From the NCBI RefSeq assembly GCF_042140245.1, contig NZ_CP159483.1, forward strand, positions 2,604,001 to 2,668,000: a stretch of DNA of 64,000 nucleotides. Direction: 5' to 3'. The position numbers were made by a program, and so were the translations under genes. Numbering within the stretch: the first letter of the stretch is position 1; every line of letters starts with the position of its first letter. Below the pieces are notes generated by a model. That model saw only the letters and a program-made list of their open reading frames with translations. It made no database searches and had not been told where the DNA came from. This DNA comes from MH13 sp042140245. Lineage in GTDB: Bacteria; Pseudomonadota; Alphaproteobacteria; Rhizobiales; MH13. Positions 51,876 through 60,680 of the stretch are shown here, piece after piece.

Positions 51876-52925
51876 CTAGCTATCCATGTCCAGTTGGACT
51901 TTGAGGGCTTTGGAGCGATCAAGCGCAACCCTGAAGGCCTCTTGCGCATCGCGCATCGGAAAGGTGTGGGTTAGAAGCGGCTCCACATCGACACTGCGTT
52001 GATCGATCAGGGCGACGGCATCTGCGAACTCTGGATGGAACCGATGCGTTCCTCTGAAAGTGATTTCTTTGCCGACAACCGCGTTGATCGGTATGGGCAG
52101 GCTGCCAGCAACGCCGACCTGGACAATCGTGCCACGAGGACGCACGCACTCAATTGCCATCGCGATGGCTTCAGGTGCGGCTGAACATTCCAACACAACA
52201 TCGAAGCCCTTAGGGGGCGTTTTGAACCTGTCCATCCGGGAGGGGCTTGTGGCCACATTCACTGTCGCGCTCGCCCCCATTCTGGCAGCGGTCTCAAGTG
52301 TGAAGTCCGAGATGTCTGTTGCCACGATCATTTGCGCACCTTGATGCGCAGCAACCGCTATGCAGAGCGCACCGATTGGGCCTGCGCCCGTGACCAAGAC
52401 GCGTTGGCCATGCAGATCACTGGCTTGCCGTGCGGCGTGGAGACACACCGCCAACGGTTCCGCGCAGGCAGCGCTCGCCAGGCTGGTTGTCTCACTGATT
52501 GTAACGCACTGCTTGGCAGGAATGGTGAGGTGGGTTCGAAAGCCGCCTTGAACGTGGGGCATTGTGCGAGCTGAGCCCAAAAACCGCATCGACATGCAAT
52601 GCTGGAATTCCTCGCGCTTGCAGAAGTGGCAAGAAAGGCAAGGCTGGCTAGGGTTCACAGTGACACGGTCGCCAGCTTTGATGGTGCCGCTAGGGTCGTC
52701 CACCCACTCAACACTTCCGGCAATCTCATGGCCGAGAATGATAGGTTCTTTCACACGAACAGGGCCAAATCCGCCATGTAAATAGTAATGTAGATCCGAT
52801 CCACAGATGCCACCGCGGGCTATCCTCACAATCGCCATGCCTGCGGTCGGTTGATCAAGTGGCAGCTCTTCAACGCGCAGATCATCCTGACCGTGCAGGC
52901 GACAGACTGTCATGGTGTCAGGCAT
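51876..52925 (-). CDS. Zinc-dependent alcohol dehydrogenase (L-idonate 5-dehydrogenase/sorbitol dehydrogenase-like)
   Basis: 349 residues from ATG 52925 (ATG 52913 is an alternative); longer frames run into dctM. Catalytic zinc: GGICGSDLHYY, GHEIAGSVEW; structural zinc cysteines CLSCHFCKREEFQHC; cofactor site VLVTGAGPIGALCIAVAAHQ. Branch similar to IdnD. Placed 6 bp after dctM of the second TRAP operon, so it probably oxidises the imported sugar acid or polyol. NAD versus NADP not decided: the acidic residue after the glycine motif (ATDISD) favours NAD. Confidence 0.88.
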   Translation of the reverse strand: MPDTMTVCRLHGQDDLRVEELPLDQPTAGMAIVRIARGGICGSDLHYYLHGGFGPVRVKEPIILGHEIAGSVEWVDDPSGTIKAGDRVTVNPSQPCLSCHFCKREEFQHCMSMRFLGSARTMPHVQGGFRTHLTIPAKQCVTISETTSLASAACAEPLAVCLHAARQASDLHGQRVLVTGAGPIGALCIAVAAHQGAQMIVATDISDFTLETAARMGASATVNVATSPSRMDRFKTPPKGFDVVLECSAAPEAIAMAIECVRPRGTIVQVGVAGSLPIPINAVVGKEITFRGTHRFHPEFADAVALIDQRSVDVEPLLTHTFPMRDAQEAFRVALDRSKALKVQLDMDS

Positions 52926-52930
52926 GGTCC

Positions 52931-54208
52931 TCACGGCAGCAACACCGAGGGCAACCACGTGGCGAGTGGGGGGAAGTAGCAGACCAGCAGCAAAATGAAG
53001 ATGTTGGTGGCGATGTAAGGCAAGATCGCAATGATGACTGGGCTGAGCGGTAGTTTTGCGATCCCGGCGCAAACGAACAGACACACACCAAGGGGCGGTG
53101 TGGTGAGGCCAATCATCAGGTTGAGCACGGCAAAGGTTGCAAAGTGCAGCGGGTCAATGCCGACCGATGTTGCCAGCGTTAACAAAGGCACAAACAGGAT
53201 GATCAACGCCGCGATCGTTTCCATAAACATGCCAACGATCAGCAACAGGACAGTGATGATCAGGATGATAACAAAGCGGTTGTCGGTGAATGAGAGCACC
53301 GCGTCAGCGATGGTTTGTGGAATACGCTCAGACACCAAGATCCAGCCAAACACATTGGCAAAGCCCACCAGTACTAGGATGCCTGCAGCAGACACTGCGC
53401 TGTCGACAAGAATTTTGGGAACCTCTTTGAGCGGCAGTTCGCGATAGACAAACAACCCGACGACCAGCGCATAAACACTGGCGACGATGGCCGTTTCGGT
53501 GGGCGTTGCGATGCCGCTCAACAGGCCATAGAGGATGAGGCCAGTCATCGCCAAAGCCCAAAACGCACCAGCAAACGAGCGCGCGATTTCACCGCCGCCT
53601 TTCCATTCTTGCCGGGGAAAGTTCCGCCTTCGCGCGATGATGTAGGTGGTCACCATCATCGCCAGTCCCATCAGGATGCCTGGAATGGCGCCAGCCAAAA
53701 ACATCTTGCCGACCGAAATGCTGGAAAGCGCACCGACAATGATCATTGGCACGCTGGGTGGTATGATCGGCCCGACGGTTGATGAAGCAGCCGTGACGGC
53801 GGCTGAAAAGTCAGCTGGATAGCCGGCTTTCTTCATGCCCGGGATCATGACGCCACCAATGGACGCAGCATCGGCCACAGCTGTGCCCGTGATGCCGCCA
53901 AACAGCATGGATGCGCCGACATTGGTGAGTCCAAGCCCGCCACGTATCCAGCCGACAAGCGCGTTGGCAAACCGAATGATGCGCTCAGTGATCCCGCCAC
54001 GGTTCATCAGATTGCCTGCCAGAATGAATCCTGGAATGCTGAGCAGGACGAACACATCCATACCAGCATACATTTTTTGGGGCATCACCACCGCCGGTAT
54101 GTCCATGACCAGCAGATAGGCGAGTGAACTTAGGCCCAGCGTGATGGCGATTGGAATGCCAACAACCAAGCCAAAAACAAAAAACCCAACAAGAACTAGC
54201 AAGCCCAT
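52931..54208 (-). CDS. dctM: TRAP transporter large permease DctM, second system
   Basis: 425 residues from ATG 54208; the frame extends 15 codons upstream across the dctQ end, which is unlikely to be translated. Segments PGFILAGNLMNRGGITERII, GASMLFGGITGTAVADAASI, GPIIPPSVPMIIVG and MIGLTTPPLGVCLFVCAGIA are the DctM hallmarks. About 12 membrane helices. Preceded by dctQ (4-bp gap) and followed by the dehydrogenase gene. Distinct from the DctM at 12317-13606. Confidence 0.92.
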   Translation of the reverse strand: MGLLVLVGFFVFGLVVGIPIAITLGLSSLAYLLVMDIPAVVMPQKMYAGMDVFVLLSIPGFILAGNLMNRGGITERIIRFANALVGWIRGGLGLTNVGASMLFGGITGTAVADAASIGGVMIPGMKKAGYPADFSAAVTAASSTVGPIIPPSVPMIIVGALSSISVGKMFLAGAIPGILMGLAMMVTTYIIARRRNFPRQEWKGGGEIARSFAGAFWALAMTGLILYGLLSGIATPTETAIVASVYALVVGLFVYRELPLKEVPKILVDSAVSAAGILVLVGFANVFGWILVSERIPQTIADAVLSFTDNRFVIILIITVLLLIVGMFMETIAALIILFVPLLTLATSVGIDPLHFATFAVLNLMIGLTTPPLGVCLFVCAGIAKLPLSPVIIAILPYIATNIFILLLVCYFPPLATWLPSVLLP

Positions 54209-54212
54209 GGTG

Positions 54213-54707
54213 TTATCCGTCCAGTCGGTTTTGCGGATGGCCGTCGCTGCCAAACCAAATCATGGTCACCAGACGCAGGGTGGCAAAAACCAACAAACCA
54301 ACGAGTAGGGCGAAGACGGAAAAGTGAATGATGTTCATGCGCACACCAAGAGCAGGCGATGTTTGCAAAGCGCCAATCGAAACGTAGCGCCAGGCTGCTG
54401 GAATGAGGATGGCCGAGAGTAACGCGGTGGCAGCCGCTGAAAACAAGCGAAGGCGCCAAGGCCATGCGCCCGGCAGAGCTTCGCAGACGATATCAACATT
54501 GACCATATCGCCGGAGCGCAATGCTAGGCCGGCGCCAAAAGCAACGGTGAACAGCATCGCAAAGCGGGTCAGCTCTTCGGTCCAGACTGGTGAGGAGCCA
54601 AAGGTTCGGCCTAGAACCTGCGTGAGAACGGCACCGATCAGTATGGCAAACGACACGCCGACGCCGATCTTGGCAATCAAAACAACAGCTTTTTCAATGC
54701 GCTGCAT
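54213..54707 (-). CDS. dctQ: TRAP transporter small permease DctQ, second system
   Basis: 164 residues, four membrane helices (about 8-30, 43-64, 84-105, 127-148). SSPVWTEELTRFAMLFTVAF is the conserved DctQ segment after helix 1. Starts 80 bp downstream of the dctP stop, the gap containing a strong hairpin. Slightly shorter than the DctQ of the first system because it lacks the cytoplasmic tail. Confidence 0.88.
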   Translation of the reverse strand: MQRIEKAVVLIAKIGVGVSFAILIGAVLTQVLGRTFGSSPVWTEELTRFAMLFTVAFGAGLALRSGDMVNVDIVCEALPGAWPWRLRLFSAAATALLSAILIPAAWRYVSIGALQTSPALGVRMNIIHFSVFALLVGLLVFATLRLVTMIWFGSDGHPQNRLDG

Positions 54708-54732
54708 GCAGGATGCTTTCGATGAGAAGCAA

Positions 54733-54765
54733 GGAGGCCGTCAAGCACTCGGCTCGACAGCCTCC
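54733..54765 (-). terminator. Intra-operon hairpin between dctP and dctQ
   Basis: GGAGGC (54733-54738) pairs with GCCTCC (54760-54765); GTC/GAC and AGC/GCT extend the stem inside with two single mismatches, closing on ACTCG. On the minus-strand transcript it follows the dctP stop. No T-run. Likely protects dctP mRNA and lowers expression of the membrane subunits. Confidence 0.65.
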
Positions 54766-54787
54766 CCGGGGAGAAACCAGCAGATTG

Positions 54788-55765
54788 CTAGTTTGAGAAC
54801 AAGTCTTCCACGATCGGACGGATCTCGTCGCTCACATTGGCTAGAACCGCATCGCGAGCCGCTGCTTGGAAGGCAGCGCCATCGACTTCAACGAACTCCA
54901 TGCCGTTTGCTTCAAGATGTGCGCGGTCTTCTGCCAGGCTCTCCAGCAACAAACCACGCTCATACTCTTGCGCTGCCGCTGCTGCTTGCATCACTGCAGC
55001 CTGGTCGTCTTCCGATAGGCCCTGCCAGGTCGACTCAGCGATTGTCAGGTAAATCCAAGAGCGAACGTGCTCAGTCTGATTCACATAGTTCTGCACTTCA
55101 TTGAAGTTGGCCGAGCGGATAAGCGCCAGTGGGTTTTCTTGACCATCGATCACGCCGCTCTGCAGCGAGGTGAAAACCTCAGAAAAGGCCATCGGTGTTG
55201 GTGAGGCCCCCAGGGCGCTCCAAACATCGACGAAGAGCGGCACATTAGGAACGCGCATGCGCATGCCATCCAGATCATCAGGCGAGGCAATGGGACGCTG
55301 TGATGTCAGGTTGCGCGGGCCACGAGCGAAGTAAGCGATGGGTCGAACCTGCGCACGCTCGATGATTTGCGCTTCGATATCATCACCGATGTCGCCTGAT
55401 GCGACTTCGTCCATGTGCTCAAGCGACCGGTATGCATATGGCACAGCCAGCAAGGCGGCCATTGGTGCCCAGTTCTGCAAGCTCTCGCCGGTGATTGTCA
55501 TATCGACCGTGCCAAGCTGCATGCCGTTGATGAGATCGATCTCTTTGCCGAGCGACTCGTTGGGGAAGACCTCGACGGCGATCCGTCCATCCGTCAGCTC
55601 CGACAGTTCTTCACCAAAGCGCACGGCGGCCAGGTGCCAGGCATTTTGCTCATTGGCAAGATGGCCGAGCTGCAACGTTACCTCTTGTGCAAACGCCGCT
55701 GTGGATGCCACCGCCGAGATGCATGTTGCAGCAGCAAGTGCTGTCAGTGTTTTGAAATTTTTCAT
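54788..55765 (-). CDS. dctP: TRAP transporter solute-binding protein DctP, second system
   Basis: 325 residues from ATG 55765 with GGAGGAAACA upstream; the upstream 15 codons lack a site. Signal peptide FKTLTALAAATCISAVASTA ends AAFAQ. ANEQNAWHLAAVRFGEELSE, RGPRNLTSQRPIASPDDLDG, MRMRVPNVPLFVDVWSALGA and FTSLQSGVIDGQENPLALIR are family features with the carboxylate-binding Arg. Located between its GntR regulator and DctQM. Probably a sugar acid, given the linked idonate-type dehydrogenase. Confidence 0.92.
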   Translation of the reverse strand: MKNFKTLTALAAATCISAVASTAAFAQEVTLQLGHLANEQNAWHLAAVRFGEELSELTDGRIAVEVFPNESLGKEIDLINGMQLGTVDMTITGESLQNWAPMAALLAVPYAYRSLEHMDEVASGDIGDDIEAQIIERAQVRPIAYFARGPRNLTSQRPIASPDDLDGMRMRVPNVPLFVDVWSALGASPTPMAFSEVFTSLQSGVIDGQENPLALIRSANFNEVQNYVNQTEHVRSWIYLTIAESTWQGLSEDDQAAVMQAAAAAQEYERGLLLESLAEDRAHLEANGMEFVEVDGAAFQAAARDAVLANVSDEIRPIVEDLFSN

Positions 55766-55806
55766 TGTTTCCTCCGGTTTTTGGTTTTGTGTTTTCTCGC
55801 CGCCGA

Positions 55807-56499
55807 TCAATCAAAGTACTGAGGATACAAGGATTGAATCTTTGGTAGCGATTTCAGGATTTCTTGAAGGTGGGTGCGCATGGCTGTTTCGGCCGAGGCA
55901 ACGCTGGCGCTCTCGATCGCATCTACGATTGCCCTGTGCTGGCGCACGAGTGTGGAAACAGGAAATTCCTCGTACGAAATGAAACGCACGCGATCCATTT
56001 GCGACTTGATGGCGTCAAGATAGTTCCACGACTGGGCGACGCCAGCAGCACTGGCCAGTGTGCGATGGAACAGCTCGTCCAGTTCGATGAAACGTTTGGA
56101 GTTTGCGTCCTCAAGCTCACTTTGTCGGGTGAGTTGTGCACGCAACTCGCGCACCAACGCAGCGTCGGGCTGCGCGGCTATCTTGGCAACGATGTCGGCT
56201 TCAACCGCCTCGCGCACGAAGCGTCCGTTGAGAACTGCCTCATAGTTGATGCGCTTGACGAATGTGCCACGTTGCGGGCGGATTTCGAGCAGGCCCTCGT
56301 CAGCCAATGTGATGAAAGCTTCACGCACAGGTTGCCGACTGACATTGTATTGTTTGGCAAGTTCCGGTTCTGACAGACGGCTCATTGGTTTGAGGTCATT
56401 GCGGATGATCCGACTTCTTAAAATCAAACGCAGTTGAGGGCTGACCGCCTGAAGAGGGTCGAGGCGCCAAGCGTTGAGATCATCCAGGACCAGGGTCAT
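55807..56499 (-). CDS. GntR-family regulator, FCD subfamily, of the second TRAP operon
   Basis: 230 residues. Winged helix: LILRSRIIRNDLKPMSRLSE, LAKQYNVSRQPVREAFITLA, LEIRPQRGTFVKRI. FCD domain with FIELDELFHRTLASAAG and VRQHRAIVDAIES, whose His/Asp residues bind metal and ligand. First gene of the operon, 41 bp before dctP. Different from the GntR at 10072 in the recognition helix (SRQPVREAF versus SRTPVRDAM), so the operator should be similar but separately controlled. Confidence 0.9.
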   Translation of the reverse strand: MTLVLDDLNAWRLDPLQAVSPQLRLILRSRIIRNDLKPMSRLSEPELAKQYNVSRQPVREAFITLADEGLLEIRPQRGTFVKRINYEAVLNGRFVREAVEADIVAKIAAQPDAALVRELRAQLTRQSELEDANSKRFIELDELFHRTLASAAGVAQSWNYLDAIKSQMDRVRFISYEEFPVSTLVRQHRAIVDAIESASVASAETAMRTHLQEILKSLPKIQSLYPQYFD

Positions 56500-56525
56500 A
56501 TGGTTCCTCCTGGCAAAAATGCTAT

Positions 56526-56549
56526 TTCCATACTTCCATACATGTCAAC
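56526..56549 (-). promoter_or_regulatory. Promoter-like element with tandem repeat before the GntR gene
   Basis: TTCCATAC occurs twice in direct tandem (56526-56533, 56534-56541), and TGTCAA at 56544-56549 reads TTGACA on the minus strand, a -35 hexamer pointing at the GntR gene. On that strand the repeats (GTATGGAA twice) fall between -35 and -10, a good place for a repressor. No convincing -10 hexamer; candidate only. Confidence 0.4.
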
Positions 56550-56848
56550 ACATTGAGGTCGTTTTCGATATTTACCAGCAAAAAGAGCGGTTTAGGGCGA
56601 GGGATTCCTTTTTTCTGGGTCAATGATTGGTGTTGTTGAAGCAGAATGACGGCAGGAAACCTGAACCTTGGACGCGTGCCTGCCGCTTTTGTTTCTGGGT
56701 GTGCCGAACCCGGCGCCCACCCTAGACGGACAGGTCTTGAGGTCGTCCTCGCGTGTGCTTGTTTGGCCAGATGACGGTTATCGAGCTGTTGGCGTTGGAC
56801 CCAGCTCTTGGGAAACTGACATCAAACCGTCATGTGTGTTAGGCATTG

Positions 56849-56862
56849 TGGAATCGTTTCCA
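56849..56862. promoter_or_regulatory. LacI-type operator
   Basis: TGGAATCGTTTCCA has the central CG and TGGAA/TTCCA arms of LacI-family operators. It lies 26 bp before the GTG start chosen for the LacI gene, so it probably mediates autoregulation and control of the ABC operon. The rest of the 388-bp gap from 56500 contains the divergent promoter for GntR and nothing else I can identify. Confidence 0.6.
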
Positions 56863-56887
56863 TTTGCTGACTGCCGATACCCGAGCC

Positions 56888-58003
56888 GTGATTAAATCAA
56901 CCAACACTTCCGACCGCGGACGCGCCTCCATCAAGGATGTTGCTGCTTTGGCAGGGTGTGGTATCGCGACCGTCAGTCGTGTGCTCAATGGGTCGGGACC
57001 GACCAGTGTAGCAACGCATGATCGGGTGCTCGCCGCGGCAGCTAGCCTTGACTTTCAACTTAGCGATATTGGCCGCTCACTTCGCACGCAACGAACGCGC
57101 ACCATTGGGTGTGTGGTTCCATCGATCGCCAATCCCGTTTTCGCGCAGGCGCTCCAGGGGTTGCAACGCGCGGCCCGTGCTGCCGGTCATCAGCTGATCG
57201 TGAGTGGGTCAAACTATACTCTTGATCAGGAACTGGAAGCGGTTACCACGCTGTTGGGCAAGCAAGTTGATGGGTTGGTGCTAACCGTCAGTGACCCAGA
57301 GACCAGCCAAGCGCTTGACCTGGTACGCGAGCGTGGCTTGCCCCATGCGTTGATGTTCAACCATGCCCCGAGCCTTGCGCCTTGTGCGAGCGTCGACAAT
57401 GCATCTGCCGCCAGATTGGTGGCTGACGCTTTCGTTGATCAAGGGCACCGCCTGCTGGGCTTCCTGGCCCTGCGATTTGGCTCATCAGACCGGTCCCGCC
57501 AGCGTTTTGAGGGTTTTGGCGCGCGCCTTCAGGAGCATGGTCTTGAAGCACCTGTTCTGCTGGAGGTTGATGACGAACCAGCCCATCTTGCCGATCATTT
57601 GCCCAGCCTTTTGGATGAGCATCGGTATTTGACCGGGATTTTTGCATCCAACGACATGTTGGCTCTGGCAGCTATGCAGGCGGCTCGCACCCTTAGCCTG
57701 CGCGTTCCCTATGACCTTTCGATTGTCGGTTTTGATGGCATCGCCATCGGCCAGATGGTCGAGCCGACTCTTGCAACCGTGCAAACTGATCCTGAAGCGA
57801 TGGGGACCGCCGCCGCAGAGACGGTTTTGGCCGCCCTGCGCAATGAGCAGGTTTCATCAAGCTGTGATCAAACGCGGTTTCATTTTCGCCCCGGTGGCTC
57901 GCTTTCGCGCTGCCGGGACGATCAAACGGACAGTGGAGAGGTTGCCGCCTCTCCACTGCCTTCACCAACCCACCCTCGTGAACCATCACTCAAGAAAGAT
58001 TGA
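56888..58003 (+). CDS. LacI-family transcriptional regulator
   Basis: 371 residues from GTG 56888; the frame extends to 56846 but would place the operator inside the coding region. HTH: ASIKDVAALAGCGIATVSRV followed by LNGSG. Sensor domain of the periplasmic-binding-protein fold: IGCVVPSIANPVFAQALQGL, DGLVLTVSDPETSQ, GIFASNDMLALAAMQAARTL, DLSIVGFDGIAIGQMVEPTL. The C-terminus has about 30 extra polar residues. Four bases before the binding-protein gene, so it is co-transcribed with the importer it regulates. Confidence 0.9.
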   Translation: MIKSTNTSDRGRASIKDVAALAGCGIATVSRVLNGSGPTSVATHDRVLAAAASLDFQLSDIGRSLRTQRTRTIGCVVPSIANPVFAQALQGLQRAARAAGHQLIVSGSNYTLDQELEAVTTLLGKQVDGLVLTVSDPETSQALDLVRERGLPHALMFNHAPSLAPCASVDNASAARLVADAFVDQGHRLLGFLALRFGSSDRSRQRFEGFGARLQEHGLEAPVLLEVDDEPAHLADHLPSLLDEHRYLTGIFASNDMLALAAMQAARTLSLRVPYDLSIVGFDGIAIGQMVEPTLATVQTDPEAMGTAAAETVLAALRNEQVSSSCDQTRFHFRPGGSLSRCRDDQTDSGEVAASPLPSPTHPREPSLKKD

Positions 58004-58006
58004 TCT

Positions 58007-59017
58007 ATGAAACATATCTTGGCCGCCGCCATGGTGACAACAGCACTGTTGGCACCTGGACAAATAACCGCAACACAGGCCGCTGACGCGGTTTGTTATA
58101 ATTGTCCCCCGCAATGGGCTGACTGGGCTTCAATGCTTGAAGCCATTGAAGCCAACCTTGGCATTACCATGCCACACGACAACAAGAACTCCGGTCAAAC
58201 GCTAAGCCAGCTGTTGGCTGAGCGTGCGGCACCGGTTGCCGATGTTGCATACTATGGTGTGACAACGGGCATTCGTGCCGCCAATGAGGGCGTTGCCGAG
58301 CCTTATATGCCTGAAGGTTTCGATGAAATCCCTGAAGGTTTGCGCGCCGATGATGGCAGTTGGTTTGCCGTTCACGCAGGAACACTCGGCCTGTTCGTGA
58401 ACGTCGATGCACTTGGCGGTGCTCCTGTGCCTGCGTGTTGGTCTGATCTTAATGACCCGCAATATCGCGGTATGGTCGGCTATCTTGACCCATCCAGCGC
58501 GTTTGTTGGTTATGCCGGTGCTGTTGCCATCAACATGGCCAATGGTGGTGATTTGGACAATTTCGATCCAGCGATCGAGTACTTCCAGACGCTGGGCGAA
58601 AACGACCCGATCGTGCCCAAGCAGACATCTTACGCACGTGTGGTGTCCGGCGAGATCCCCATTCTGTTTGATTATGACTTCAACGCTTACCGCGCCAAGT
58701 ACGAGGAAGACGGCAACTTTGAGTTTGTCATTCCCTGTGAAGGCACGGTGACGGTGCCTTACGTCATGAGCCTTGTGGCAGATGGCCCGAACCCTGAGCT
58801 TGGTCGTCAGGTGCTCGACTTCATCATGTCGGACGAAGGTCAGGCGATCTGGACCAATGCCTATCTGCGTCCGGCCCGCCCGATTGAGCTGCCGGAGGAG
58901 GTCGCCTCCCGCTTCTTGCCGATGAGCGAGTATGAGCGTGCTGCTGCAGTCGATTACGCCGCTATGGAAGCAGCGCAATCAGCTTTTGGCGAACGCTATT
59001 TAGCTGAAGTCGAGTAA
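58007..59017 (+). CDS. ABC substrate-binding protein, iron/polyamine/phosphonate type
   Basis: 336 residues. Signal peptide (HILAAAMVTTALLAPGQITA) ends near TQAADAV. The mature N-terminus contains a Cys pair (VCYNCPPQWADW). Features of the SBP type 1/6 fold: VADVAYYGVTTGIRAANEGV, FAVHAGTLGLFVNVDALGG, WSDLNDPQYRGMVGYLDPSS, and at the C-terminus IMSDEGQAIWTNAYLRPARP. Works with two permeases and an ATPase downstream. Together with the metallophosphoesterase, a phosphorylated small molecule is a plausible substrate (inference). Confidence 0.85.
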   Translation: MKHILAAAMVTTALLAPGQITATQAADAVCYNCPPQWADWASMLEAIEANLGITMPHDNKNSGQTLSQLLAERAAPVADVAYYGVTTGIRAANEGVAEPYMPEGFDEIPEGLRADDGSWFAVHAGTLGLFVNVDALGGAPVPACWSDLNDPQYRGMVGYLDPSSAFVGYAGAVAINMANGGDLDNFDPAIEYFQTLGENDPIVPKQTSYARVVSGEIPILFDYDFNAYRAKYEEDGNFEFVIPCEGTVTVPYVMSLVADGPNPELGRQVLDFIMSDEGQAIWTNAYLRPARPIELPEEVASRFLPMSEYERAAAVDYAAMEAAQSAFGERYLAEVE

Positions 59018-59039
59018 CGTTTCAAAACACGCAATGCGG

Positions 59040-59066
59040 GGGCGCTTTCCACTGTGGTGGGCGCCC
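59040..59066 (+). terminator. Intra-operon hairpin after the binding-protein gene
   Basis: GGGCGC (59040-59045) pairs with GCGCCC (59061-59066); CCAC/GTGG extend it inside past a TTT bulge. Begins 23 bp after the binding-protein stop and ends 18 bp before the permease ATG. Likely the same device for unequal subunit expression as seen at 31780-31811 and 54733-54765. Confidence 0.6.
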
Positions 59067-59083
59067 TTGCTGAAAGTCCGCTT

Positions 59084-59887
59084 ATGCGCCGCTCTCTCTT
59101 CCCGCTTTTCTGTTTGCTGCCCATGGGCATTTTCGCGCTGGCTTTTCTGGCGCTGCCCTTGATGCGTCTTGTGCTTGCTTCCTCACAGGGAGAGGCGGGC
59201 TGGGCGATCTATTGGGATATCCTGCAAACTCCGCGTTACATGGAAACGCTTCTCAACACTGTGCTGGTATCGCTGGCCGTGACCATCGCGGCGCTGGCAG
59301 TCTCCACAACTGCCGGGTTGTTTCTGGTGCGCAACCACTTTCCTGGTCGCGGTGTTGTGCTCTCGATCTTGACCTTGCCGCTCGCCTTTCCAGGCGTTGT
59401 GATCGGATTTCTGATCATCTTGCTCGGTGGTCGGCAGGGGTTGGTGAACACGCTGACACCTGGTCATGTGGTGTTTGCCTATTCGATGATCGGCCTTTTC
59501 CTGGGCTATCTCTATTTTTCTATTCCGCGTGTGTTGCTGACTGTGATGGCGGCCAGCGAGAAACTGGACCCGGCGCTGGAAGAAGCGGCGCGATCGCTCG
59601 GCGCGGGGCCATTTCAGGTGGTTCGCGATGTGATTCTGCCGGGATTGATGCCAGCGCTTATTGCATCGGGTGCCATCGCGTTTGCCACAGCAATGGGCGC
59701 CTTTGGCACGGCATTCACGCTGGCGACCGATATCGATGTGTTGCCGATGGTCATCTACACGGAGTTCACGCTTTCGGCGAACATAGCCGGCGCTGCGGCC
59801 CTTTCGGTGCTCTTGGGTTTGGTGACATGGGCGCTGCTTTTGCTGGCGCGCTCATTGTCCGGCTCCACCGTTGCGGCAGGTGGTTAA
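59084..59887 (+). CDS. ABC transporter permease
   Basis: 267 residues from ATG 59084; a GTG at 59054 would add ten residues and lie inside the hairpin, so it is less likely. Six membrane helices (first at about 5-27). EAA loop KLDPALEEAARSLGAGPFQV. Segment LTLPLAFPGVVIGFLIILLG is typical of polyamine/phosphonate-type permeases. Next permease starts one base after its stop. Confidence 0.88.
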   Translation: MRRSLFPLFCLLPMGIFALAFLALPLMRLVLASSQGEAGWAIYWDILQTPRYMETLLNTVLVSLAVTIAALAVSTTAGLFLVRNHFPGRGVVLSILTLPLAFPGVVIGFLIILLGGRQGLVNTLTPGHVVFAYSMIGLFLGYLYFSIPRVLLTVMAASEKLDPALEEAARSLGAGPFQVVRDVILPGLMPALIASGAIAFATAMGAFGTAFTLATDIDVLPMVIYTEFTLSANIAGAAALSVLLGLVTWALLLLARSLSGSTVAAGG

Positions 59888-59888
59888 A

Positions 59889-60680
59889 ATGGCACGCACC
59901 CTTCAAATCATCGTCACGCTTGCGGCGTGCCTTTTCCTCTTCGTTCCGACACTTCTATCGGTTCTGGCTGGCCTTACCCGGAACTATTTTCAAGGCCTCT
60001 CCTCTGGTTTGACGCTGCGCTGGGTGGGCGAAGTTTGGGTGCTTTATGCTGACAGCATCTTTCTATCTATCGGCATTGCGTTGGCTTGCCTCGTTTGCAC
60101 GCTGATACTTGGCGTGCCCGCCGGTTACGCCTTGGCGCGTAATCCCGGTCGCTGGAGCCGTGTTCTGGAAGAGTTCATCTCACTGCCCTTGGCGGTGCCG
60201 GGTCTCGCCCTAGCACTCGCACTGTTGCAGCTTTACGGCACGATGCGCGGCTTTCGTGTTTCATGGACGTTCATCCTTGTCGGCCACGTGCTCTACACTC
60301 TGCCGTTCATGGTGCGATCGGTTCTTGCCGTTCTGTCCGCCATTGACCTGAAAACCCTAGAAGAGGGCGCGGCCTCGCTTGGCGCACCACCCTGGCGGAG
60401 GTTCATCGATATCGTTGTACCGAACGCGACGCCCGGCATTCTGGCCGGTGCATTGACTGTGGTGACGCTCTCCATCGGTGAGTTCAATCTCACCTGGATG
60501 CTGCATACGCCCTTTCTCAAAACGCTGCCCGTTGGTCTGGCGGACAGTTACGCCTCGATGCGCCTTGAGATCGCCTCGGCCTACACGCTTGTTTTCTTTA
60601 TCATGATCGTTCCACTGCTGGTTGCCATGCAGTGGGCGAGCGCCAAAGCTCAGAAATGGGCAGGAGCCATCAACCCATGA
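59889..60680 (+). CDS. ABC transporter permease, second
   Basis: 263 residues from ATG 59889. Six membrane helices; EAA loop DLKTLEEGAASLGAPPWRRF, and LEEFISLPLAVPGLALALAL in the middle. Heterodimer partner of the previous permease. ATGA overlap with the ATPase gene completes a tightly coupled importer unit. Confidence 0.88.
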   Translation: MARTLQIIVTLAACLFLFVPTLLSVLAGLTRNYFQGLSSGLTLRWVGEVWVLYADSIFLSIGIALACLVCTLILGVPAGYALARNPGRWSRVLEEFISLPLAVPGLALALALLQLYGTMRGFRVSWTFILVGHVLYTLPFMVRSVLAVLSAIDLKTLEEGAASLGAPPWRRFIDIVVPNATPGILAGALTVVTLSIGEFNLTWMLHTPFLKTLPVGLADSYASMRLEIASAYTLVFFIMIVPLLVAMQWASAKAQKWAGAINP

